Shown: one piece after another, positions 29,376 to 36,293 of the stretch | How the letters are laid out: the number at the start of each line of letters is the position of its first letter | Numbering within the stretch: position 1 is the first letter of the stretch | Assembly: GCA_021604365.1 (NCBI GenBank) | Contig: BQIZ01000018.1 | Span: forward strand, 1 to 36,293 | Direction of reading: 5' to 3' | From: Nitrospirales bacterium | GTDB taxonomy: Bacteria > Nitrospirota > Nitrospiria > Nitrospirales > UBA8639 | Length of the DNA stretch: 36,293 bases | Translations under genes and position numbers: made by a program | The notes under the pieces: generated by a model | What the model was told of the DNA's origin: nothing | Database searches by the model: none | The model's input: the letters and a program-made list of their open reading frames with translations, nothing else

Positions 29376-31553
29376 TCAATGTTTTCGGTGTTCCGGATTG
29401 GGCAACATACTCTGCGTTGGAGAAACAGATGTCGGTGCTGGTGAGCTTGGGAGGTTCACAAGAAAGGTGGCTCCCCCTCCTCTCAAACTTTGTACCTCAA
29501 TACTTCCACGATGTTCTTGAATAATTTGATGGGCAATGGCCAAACCCAAACCTGTTCCCTCATGTTCCTGACTTAAGTGTTTCGTGGTAAAAAAAGGATC
29601 AAATATATGCTCGATGTCTTCCGGATTAATGCCCTTTCCGGTATCTTGAATATCCACCTGCACCCAATTTTGAGCCAGACCTGAGCCAATCATTCGAGTC
29701 CGCACCGTCAACACGCCACCATCTGGAAGCATGGCTTCCACCGCATTAAACAATAGGTTAAGAAACACCTGCTTTAATTGTTGCCGGTCGGCAAATACCT
29801 TTGGCAACCCATGGGCTAAATCTGTTTCGACAACAATCAATTCGTGAGAAGGACGAATCCTGAGGGTATACAAACAGGATTCCACAATATCATTAAGATC
29901 TTCTTCCTTGAGAAACGGTTCCATCGGTTTGGCATAATCCAAGATCTCCCGTGTGAGCCGTTCAATTCGAAACACATCTTCTTTGACAACCTTACTGAAT
30001 CGTACGAGAAACTGCTCATCATCCTTTCGTTCAGGTGCTAGGTCCACAAACGCTTTGATCGACGTCAGTGGATTTCTTATTTCGTGAGCTAATCCGCCTG
30101 CCATGGTCTCCAGAGAACGAAGCCGATCAGTCCGACGAACTAACGACTGTGAGCGCTTAAGCTCTTCATACAGCAAGGCATTGTCTAACGCCACGGAAGC
30201 TTCCTGGGATAGGGTCGTCAATAAATCCAAATCCTGGGTCGTATACCCGCCGCCACTTTTCGTATTAGGTCCAAACACACAAAAACCTAAAAGCCGTGTT
30301 TTGTTAACCAAGGGCAAACAAACTTCCGTTCCAATGTCCGCGAGCTGCGCGATGACGGCTTCAGAGTCAGAGTTAATGGTAGAGAGTTCCAATTCATTGA
30401 TGACAAAACAGGACGTGCCTTGTCTCCACATCTCTAACAAAGTAGGAGTTTTTTGCAAATAGAGAACAGGAAGATCATTAGTAGATTTTCCAAAGCTGGA
30501 TACCGGTCGATAATCCTGACTGCTGGAACTTCGTAGATATAAGACTCCCCATTGCAATCCTAATGTGGGACAAATGGATTCCACGATGGTTGCCGTCAAA
30601 TCTTTTAATTCCAGAATGGAGACGAGTGATTTGGAAAAATGAACGACCGTTTCATGTCGGTCATATCGTTCTTTGAACAATGATTTCGTGATTAATGTTT
30701 TGGCTTCCCGTTTTAAAGAAGATGCTCCAAGCACCAAGATAAGCAATACGCTTAATTCCACAAAAGAATAGGCGATATTAATTTGCCCAAAGTACAGACT
30801 TTGCCCAAGAAGAAGGATCGGATAAGCAGGGAAAGCTACGAGCGCTAACAATAGGCTCCCCGTAATGCCTCGTTCAACAGCAGTCCCGAGATCCATGAGC
30901 CGGTATCGCAGGAGTGTATAGGCTACGACCGACGTATAGACAGTCAGAAGAATTGTCCCGTTCGGTGGGATCTCAACCCCATACCAAAGAGGAAAGGTCG
31001 TCACCCCCCCTGCATACGCAATGACTGATCCGATGGTGAGAAGGTAAAACCGCGAGCGTTCAGGGCCAGTTCTGCTCCGTGCTCCATGGTAGAGCAACCA
31101 TGTTCCATAAATAGTCGATAGGCCAAACCCCAGGAGATAGAAATGGAAAAAAGGCCCGGGCTTCGGCCAAAAGAGAAAATCACCAACAGGATGAACATCG
31201 GCCACAAAATAGGAGGTGAAATTCGCGAAGAAATAAATCAAACTGGTTCCCCATCCAAGACGGATAATCCATCTGTTCGATTCCACTTCATCCAATAAGG
31301 TTAGGACGTGCCACAGATAGGCTGCGGGAAGAAAGATTGCTCCGACCATCAGCAAGCGAACAAAGAAAAGGGCGAGGTCGTGGGAGGACTCAAGCTGCCA
31401 GGCGCAAAAACCATATCCCCAAATGGCGGCAGCTAAACAATACAGGGCATAGGCTTGATGTTTGGGACTTCGAGGGTTTTTGGCGTAAACAATAAGGCCG
31501 GAGGCCGTGGCGGCGAGACCATTCAGGAGTCCGCTGAAGGCGTAAAAATTCAC
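29376..31553 (-). CDS. Membrane histidine kinase with GAF domain
   Basis: A 725-residue sensor kinase. The first 265 residues hold about seven or more hydrophobic segments (a 7TM-like sensory region), followed by a GAF domain (about 305 to 460, with TDVCLPLVNK-like LGFCVFGP strands), then the HisKA domain with the phospho-accepting His490 in GGLAHEIRNPLTS. The HATPase domain has the N box LLFNAVEAM, G1 DTGKGI, F box FDPFFTTKH and G2 GTGLGLAIAHQI. A short Pro/Ser-rich tail ends it. It starts with GTG at 31553 and has a weak ribosome binding site. No response regulator gene is beside it. It lies downstream of the LuxD-like fusion gene on the same strand with a 245-nt gap. Confidence 0.93.
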   Translation of the reverse strand: MNFYAFSGLLNGLAATASGLIVYAKNPRSPKHQAYALYCLAAAIWGYGFCAWQLESSHDLALFFVRLLMVGAIFLPAAYLWHVLTLLDEVESNRWIIRLGWGTSLIYFFANFTSYFVADVHPVGDFLFWPKPGPFFHFYLLGFGLSTIYGTWLLYHGARSRTGPERSRFYLLTIGSVIAYAGGVTTFPLWYGVEIPPNGTILLTVYTSVVAYTLLRYRLMDLGTAVERGITGSLLLALVAFPAYPILLLGQSLYFGQINIAYSFVELSVLLILVLGASSLKREAKTLITKSLFKERYDRHETVVHFSKSLVSILELKDLTATIVESICPTLGLQWGVLYLRSSSSQDYRPVSSFGKSTNDLPVLYLQKTPTLLEMWRQGTSCFVINELELSTINSDSEAVIAQLADIGTEVCLPLVNKTRLLGFCVFGPNTKSGGGYTTQDLDLLTTLSQEASVALDNALLYEELKRSQSLVRRTDRLRSLETMAGGLAHEIRNPLTSIKAFVDLAPERKDDEQFLVRFSKVVKEDVFRIERLTREILDYAKPMEPFLKEEDLNDIVESCLYTLRIRPSHELIVVETDLAHGLPKVFADRQQLKQVFLNLLFNAVEAMLPDGGVLTVRTRMIGSGLAQNWVQVDIQDTGKGINPEDIEHIFDPFFTTKHLSQEHEGTGLGLAIAHQIIQEHRGSIEVQSLRGGGATFLVNLPSSPAPTSVSPTQSMLPNPEHRKH

Positions 31554-31798
31554 GTCAAAAACAATGAAAGATAATTGTTTAAACTAGGTCATTGGTTATG
31601 TACATCATGTAGAAAGGCTATTGGACAATAAACGCATCCAGAAGTCAAAAGGGTTGGCAATTTGAATTGTCGGAGGGCACCTTCTCTTGTGCCCCAGTGG
31701 ATGAAACTCTCCTTTCCCATTCGTGCTTGAGCAATGTCAGTGATGTGTCGCCTGCGGGATGTGGTATTCCTAAAATATATTTGCAGAAAGGAGAAGTC

Positions 31799-34066
31799 TT
31801 ATGCCACTTGTTTCAGAGTTCCCGGCAGAGGGTTTAGTCTTGGGAATTGTTTTTCATTCCGGATCATTGGTCTTTGCGCTTGACCGCAGACGACTGGTTT
31901 GTCTAATACGATGAGATAGGCTTGTCCTGCAAACGTTGAAAAAATCCCCGCATTTGCACGGCCCAATGTCTTGATGATCCTTTCCCATCGTGTTCGATCA
32001 AAAAAGCAAAATTGCCCTTCCTTTTCGGCCTGTCTGATTTTTCCGTAATTATTCAAGAGATCCCGTGCTTCTTCCCTTTGCTGTGGGAGGGCAGCATTGC
32101 TGACCAGGCTCTGGTAAATCCCGGAAAAATCCCCATTCGGTTTTAAATTGGATATGACCATTCGTCCGCCTGGAGCCAGGACTCGATATAGTTCCCGCAA
32201 AGCCGCACCTGGATCCTGAACATATCCAATCACTAAATTAGAGACAATTCGGTCAAATTGGTTCTCGGGAAAGGGGAGCGGCTGACCTAAATCGACTTGT
32301 GCCCATGTTTTTGTGACGGAAGGTGTTGATGCAATCTTGGTATGTTGACATTCGGTGGTGGCTGCGACCATCGCTTCATTGGCGCGCTTCAATGCGTCAG
32401 GAACGACATCAATTCCCACATACTGAATGGACTCCTCCAGGCACGGGATTCCAGGAGAAGTGGTGGAGGCAAGCCCATTCAACAAGTACAACCCCGCATT
32501 GCCATTTCCACAACCGGCATCCAGAATTTTTTGACCAGGAGAGATGGGGCCTAAGGCATGAAACGCATGGTCGAGGAGTTTCACATAATCCCGGCATTTG
32601 GCAACCGACTGAAAGTGACCCAAGTAATCCTGCCAAAAGCCTGCCCCGACGTCGGTCTCTGCCTGTTGGTGTTGCGCAATTTTTTCTCGTCGGTTTTGAC
32701 GTCCCAATTCTAGTCGATTGGGATTGTGGATCGTCTCAGAAGGGTTCTGTGCGATATGCTCTTGGCACTGTGCGATGAGTTGTCGATAAGTTTCTCGGGC
32801 CATTTTGGGGTTTTCTTGTAGACGATGCAATGCATTAGGCACCACAATCCATTGTTCAAGACGTCGACCCAATGCGTTTCGAAACGCCTGTAGATCATCG
32901 GAGGCCACCCAGGAATCTTTTTCGGCGGAAACCAGTATGACGGGGGAGGTTACCGATGTCGCATCAATCAGGGTGTGTTCAAGAGTGACAAATTGGTTCG
33001 CAATAGCATCCCCCAAAAAATGATTCCCCACATTGAAGCCCAAAAAATTCGCTGAGTCAGGGCACTGCCCATTGCCATAGCCGGCGAAGAGATCCTCCTG
33101 ATGAACCGTGGCTACGGAGCGTTCAACATTGACAATGCCCATGAGCATGATCAAGAGAGATACTGATGGACATTCAACCTCGGCTTTGAGGGCGACTCGT
33201 GAAGCTAAACTTGAGGCCACACCGATTATTGCTGAGTCCGGCCAAGTTGTCCTGACGTAACGGGTCACGGTTTGAAAATCATCCTTCATTGATGAAAGAC
33301 ATATTTGATAGTGCAGCCCATCACTTTCGCCGATATGATTGGTATGGTCATAGCGTACGACATGAAATCCATTGCTGGCAAAGTAATATGCCAAGGCCAA
33401 ATAATCCCGCTTCGTTTCCCCGTATCCCGGGGCAATAACGACGACAGGGCCTTCTGCTGGATTTCCTTCAATTGGTCCGTCATGGAAGGCTCGAATCCTT
33501 TGCCCATTGCTTTTTTCAATGGTGAGACGATTACTGCGCACGCCCTTTTTGGGAGGATGAATGGGCTCGGCCTTAAACTCTTTTTCCTGTTCACGAGGAC
33601 CAAAACCAGAAACTGAATCCGAGCCTTCTGACTTAAGGTGCCCATACACCACGAGTCCCTCTCCTTGATTTGGCAGGAATCTGGTAACCGTCGAAGTTGA
33701 ACAGTGTAAAAGAATGTTTGTTGTTCCTTCCCAGGCGGTGTGACCTGTTTCCACATGGATATCTTTGATCATTCCCTGGACCGTGGTCAGGGAATGGTCC
33801 TGACCCGAAACACGATATTCCCACTCAATGATCTGCGATAGTTCAATTGGAGGAAACCCAGTCAAACGCAATCGTACATTGTGCTCGTCCCATTCAATCA
33901 GGTACCCCTCCCAAGTCCCTCCTAGGCACCGCAAAGAGAAGGGAAGTGGTGAATGTTCACGAACTCCAGAAAAGTCAGCAGGAAATACCTCCACATTGAG
34001 CTGCTTTAACCCAACAAATGGAATCTTTGAAGTCATACCCGCCAACTCTGGTGTTAATGTGCTCAT
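31799..34066 (-). CDS. Fusion: unknown N-terminal domain, LuxD-like acyl hydrolase, SAM methyltransferase
   Basis: A 755-residue three-part protein. Residues 1 to about 170 are beta-rich and unrecognised. From about 180 to 440 it resembles LuxD, the myristoyl-ACP thioesterase of bacterial luminescence: the stretches NGFHVVRYDHTNHIGES and GVASSLASRVAL match the family order, and the triad seems intact as Ser286, Asp384 (AEKDSWV) and His414 (ALHRLQEN). From about 470 on it is a class I SAM methyltransferase (ILDAGCGNGNAG at 514, then FDRIVSNLVIGYVQDP and LAPGGRMVIS). The start is ATG 34066 with a strong GGGAGGG site. No lux-type luciferase or reductase is near. The substrate is unknown; it may release or remodel an acyl group. 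Confidence 0.85.
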   Translation of the reverse strand: MSTLTPELAGMTSKIPFVGLKQLNVEVFPADFSGVREHSPLPFSLRCLGGTWEGYLIEWDEHNVRLRLTGFPPIELSQIIEWEYRVSGQDHSLTTVQGMIKDIHVETGHTAWEGTTNILLHCSTSTVTRFLPNQGEGLVVYGHLKSEGSDSVSGFGPREQEKEFKAEPIHPPKKGVRSNRLTIEKSNGQRIRAFHDGPIEGNPAEGPVVVIAPGYGETKRDYLALAYYFASNGFHVVRYDHTNHIGESDGLHYQICLSSMKDDFQTVTRYVRTTWPDSAIIGVASSLASRVALKAEVECPSVSLLIMLMGIVNVERSVATVHQEDLFAGYGNGQCPDSANFLGFNVGNHFLGDAIANQFVTLEHTLIDATSVTSPVILVSAEKDSWVASDDLQAFRNALGRRLEQWIVVPNALHRLQENPKMARETYRQLIAQCQEHIAQNPSETIHNPNRLELGRQNRREKIAQHQQAETDVGAGFWQDYLGHFQSVAKCRDYVKLLDHAFHALGPISPGQKILDAGCGNGNAGLYLLNGLASTTSPGIPCLEESIQYVGIDVVPDALKRANEAMVAATTECQHTKIASTPSVTKTWAQVDLGQPLPFPENQFDRIVSNLVIGYVQDPGAALRELYRVLAPGGRMVISNLKPNGDFSGIYQSLVSNAALPQQREEARDLLNNYGKIRQAEKEGQFCFFDRTRWERIIKTLGRANAGIFSTFAGQAYLIVLDKPVVCGQAQRPMIRNEKQFPRLNPLPGTLKQVA

Positions 34067-34123
34067 GCGGTCCCTCCCTTAAGTTAAGTATTAATACCTA
34101 TTTTATGACGCAAAGCTTTCCTT

Positions 34124-34139
34124 GGATCTCAAAAGATCC
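34124..34139. repeat. Inverted repeat upstream of the LuxD-like fusion gene
   Basis: GGATCT and AGATCC separated by four bases form a perfect 6-bp inverted repeat about 58 nt before the start codon. It has no T run, so it is not a terminator. It could be an operator or a hairpin in the leader, but there is no independent support. Confidence 0.35.
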
Positions 34140-34471
34140 TCACGTCGGCATCAGCCTGTGATAGAAGAGGGGTGAGAGATGAACCGACTTACATCGTTTC
34201 GGTCATTGATACGGGTGGATGGTCCACCATGGTGTTGGTATCAATTCAACTCTCTTAGATATGACACTAGAGCAACCTGAATGCCAGAATTTTCTGACAA
34301 AAGACAAAGAACCATTTTTAAGAGAAAACCTTTGGACTTTACTAGGAAAATTTTGCCTGAAGGTTTTTTTTCGAAGCCACAGCGCATATTTTCTTGGCTT
34401 TTATCTGTCGATCCACTGACGATAAAATAAAAAGAGCGTTGATCTCCTGACAGCCCACTTCGCTTTTTCCA

Positions 34472-34500
34472 TTGACACTCTTTCCTCTCCTACCTAGAAT
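34472..34500 (+). promoter_or_regulatory. Strong sigma-70 promoter for the EF-G-like gene
   Basis: Perfect TTGACA (34472-34477), 17-nt spacer, TAGAAT (34495-34500, 5 of 6). The transcript would start near 34507, leaving a short leader with GAGAGGAGG at 34512-34520, 5 nt before ATG 34526. Confidence 0.7.
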
Positions 34501-34525
34501 TCAAGAAAATTGAGAGGAGGTTCGC

Positions 34526-36293
34526 ATGCCACACGAATCCGCCCTATCCATCCGCAACGTGGTCATTTCTTCTTACCCTGGGGTAGGAAAGACCACCCTC
34601 TGTGAAGCACTGGCCTTTTCCACTGGAGTCATCCCGACCATGGGAACCATTTCCCAGGGAAACACTATTGGTGATTTTGAACCCGAGGAAGTCCACAGGC
34701 ACCATTCCATCAGTTCGGCTATCTGTCAGTTCGAGTGGCAGGGGACAAAAATCAATATTATTGATACACCGGGAATGAGCGATTATGCCTTTGAGATTCA
34801 ATCCGCCCTCAGAGCGGTGGATGGCGTGGTGCTTGTTGTAGGAGCCAGTACCGGACTTCGGTCCGAAATCGAACGAGTCTGGGATCTTATTCAGGAACAC
34901 GAAATTCCCTGTCTCCTGTTTATTAATGAGCTGGATAAAGAGGGAGCGGACTATCGCTCAATTTTGGCAGAGTGTGAGAAAACATTGGGATTCACTGGAG
35001 TCCCAATCACGATCCCGGTTGGAGAGGGGGCCATGCCGACCGGGGTGATTGATCTCATTTCGAGGAATGTCGTCACTCCGCTTTCCGGCACGACAAAATT
35101 CCAGCAAACCGAGATTTTTGCAGAACATCGACCCATTGCGAATGAATTTCGGCGCCGTGCCATGGAACAGGTGGCGGAAACGAATGATCAATTGGTTGAG
35201 AAATATCTCTCCCAGGGTGAAATATCAGACGAGGATTTGCGTGATGGCCTGACGATCGGAACATTAGAACGGAAGCTTGTCCCGGTGTTGTGCGGATCTG
35301 CTATTCGCAATATTGGAACAACAAGCTTGCTGGCTGCAATACAAAGGTTTCTCCCGTCCCCTTCCGACCGTTCCAGTCTACATCCACAGGTCGGGCAGCA
35401 ACCCCAGACACATGACGAAGGTCAACGAAAATCTGATCCACATGATCCGTTTTCAGCCTTTGTCTTCAAAACCACTATCGATCCCTTTATGGGGCGTCTT
35501 TCATTTGTGCGAGTGCTGTCCGGAACCTTACAGGCAGATTCAGGGTTTTATAATGCCTCCCGGCAGACCAAGGAGAAGGGTGGGCATCTCTTCTTTTCCA
35601 TTGGCAAGAAGCATCACCAGGTTCATCAAGTCTCTGCGGGAGATATTGTGGCAATCGGTAAATTAAAAGACACTCAAACCGGTGACACCATTTGTGATGA
35701 ACGACATTCCATCATATTCCCATGCCTGAAAATATCACGCCCGGTCATGTCTTATGCCTTAGAGGTGAAAAGCAAAAATGAAATTGACAAGGTCAGTTTA
35801 GGTCTTCATAAGTTAGTCGAAGAAGATCCCTCTCTGGAGTTTCTAAGGAATGAAGAGACAAAAGAAATGTTGTTAAGTGGGGTGGGGCAGGGTCACATCG
35901 ATGCCACTTTAGACAAACTGAGGCGCAAGTATGGAGTGGAAGTGGATTTGCATATGCCGAAAGTCCCCTATAAGGAGACGATCCATCGCATGGCTCAGGC
36001 GCAAGGGAAATATAAAAAGCAAACCGGTGGGCATGGACAATATGGAGATTGTTGGCTACAAATTGAACCTCTTCCGCGTGGGACCGGAATTGAATTTCAC
36101 AACAACATTGTTGGTGGTGTCATACCACGGAATTTTATCCCTGCGGTGGAAAAGGGCGTGATCGAAGCACTGCAGCATGGTATTGTTGCCGGGTTTCCCA
36201 TCGTGGATATCCGTGTGGCTGTCTATGACGGATCTCATCATCCCGTCGATTCTTCCGAGATGGCCTTTAAAGTGGCAGGATCAATGGCCCTCA
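34526..36293 (+). CDS. EF-G-like translational GTPase (EF-G-2 type), 3' end outside window
   Basis: Begins ATG 34526 after a strong ribosome binding site and runs open to the window end (589 codons seen; the family is about 650 to 700). The order of domains fits EF-G: GTPase domain (P-loop PGVGKTT with GK at 21-22, DTPG at 80-83), domain II (DPFMGRLSFVRVLSG), domain III (LVEEDPSLEFL), domain IV (KVPYKETI, then QGKYKKQTGGHGQYGD and GGVIPRNF) and the start of domain V. It resembles the EF-G-2 paralogue of Thermus rather than the main FusA. Two GTPase motifs deviate: the P-loop begins with Ser16 instead of Ala or Gly, and the NKxD motif reads NELD (134-137). The role of EF-G-2 proteins is poorly known. 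Confidence 0.9.
   Translation, partial: MPHESALSIRNVVISSYPGVGKTTLCEALAFSTGVIPTMGTISQGNTIGDFEPEEVHRHHSISSAICQFEWQGTKINIIDTPGMSDYAFEIQSALRAVDGVVLVVGASTGLRSEIERVWDLIQEHEIPCLLFINELDKEGADYRSILAECEKTLGFTGVPITIPVGEGAMPTGVIDLISRNVVTPLSGTTKFQQTEIFAEHRPIANEFRRRAMEQVAETNDQLVEKYLSQGEISDEDLRDGLTIGTLERKLVPVLCGSAIRNIGTTSLLAAIQRFLPSPSDRSSLHPQVGQQPQTHDEGQRKSDPHDPFSAFVFKTTIDPFMGRLSFVRVLSGTLQADSGFYNASRQTKEKGGHLFFSIGKKHHQVHQVSAGDIVAIGKLKDTQTGDTICDERHSIIFPCLKISRPVMSYALEVKSKNEIDKVSLGLHKLVEEDPSLEFLRNEETKEMLLSGVGQGHIDATLDKLRRKYGVEVDLHMPKVPYKETIHRMAQAQGKYKKQTGGHGQYGDCWLQIEPLPRGTGIEFHNNIVGGVIPRNFIPAVEKGVIEALQHGIVAGFPIVDIRVAVYDGSHHPVDSSEMAFKVAGSMAL

Larger units (their letters stand above)
34067..34525. other. 459-nt intergenic region between divergent genes
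   Basis: Separates the LuxD-like fusion (minus) from the EF-G-like gene (plus). It contains the inverted repeat at 34124-34139, the 10-bp palindrome CACCATGGTG at 34225-34234 and a near-consensus promoter at 34472-34500. A 66-codon frame at 34219-34419 has no supporting feature. No RNA gene is recognised. Confidence 0.6.

Noticed and set aside
33286-33756. 156-codon minus-strand frame
   Set aside because: It lies entirely inside the LuxD-like fusion gene in another frame and shows no family motifs.
34219-34419. 66-codon plus-strand frame in the gap before the EF-G-like gene
   Set aside because: No ribosome binding site, no family resemblance and low-complexity hydrophobic ends.

Overview
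This window looks like a chromosomal stretch from a Gram-negative bacterium of moderate GC content (about half). Several things suggest Nitrospirota, perhaps a Nitrospira-like organism: a nitrate/nitrite-porter-type transporter, a sigma-32-type factor beside groESL, the three-part PurS/PurQ/small-PurL enzyme, and an RlpA lipoprotein with a SPOR domain. This is inference from protein style; no rRNA gene or other phylogenetic marker is present to settle it. No tRNA, rRNA, CRISPR array, insertion sequence or phage gene was found.

Layout. 1-1865: NAD-dependent DNA ligase, cut at its 5' end by the window edge. 2053-5589 (minus): a CNNM/CBS/CorC membrane protein, RlpA and a 411-residue protein of unknown function. 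5759-8765 (plus): a secreted coiled-coil protein and MutS2. 8757-10268 (minus): QueG and a small cysteine-rich exported protein. 10524-13876 (minus): groL, groS and an rpoH-type sigma factor. The groS upstream region carries a sequence with the form of an RpoH promoter, so regulator and target appear to sit side by side. 14078-25291 (plus): a NarK-like transporter, then a long run for riboflavin (ribBA, ribH), antitermination (nusB) and purine synthesis (purB, purC, purS, purQ, purL, purF). Several genes overlap by 4 nt, and a lone DUF433 gene lies between purQ and purL. 25404-29224 (plus): a TlpA-like thioredoxin, a 79-residue protein coupled to a degenerate metallo-beta-lactamase-fold protein, a TPR protein overlapping a 147-residue protein, and a winged-helix methyltransferase. 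29376-34066 (minus): a membrane histidine kinase, and a 755-residue fusion of an unknown N-terminal domain, a LuxD-like acyl-thioesterase domain and a SAM methyltransferase. 34526 to the end (plus): an EF-G-like GTPase of the EF-G-2 type, cut by the right edge, behind a near-consensus promoter.

How they work together. The rib-nus-pur run joins nucleotide and flavin synthesis. RibBA starts from GTP, a product of the purine route, so the grouping is metabolically sensible. The groE/rpoH block is a compact heat-shock module. The most unusual object is the LuxD-like/methyltransferase fusion at 31799-34066, which keeps a recognisable Ser-Asp-His triad although no luciferase or fatty-acid reductase gene is nearby. 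Its substrate is unknown.
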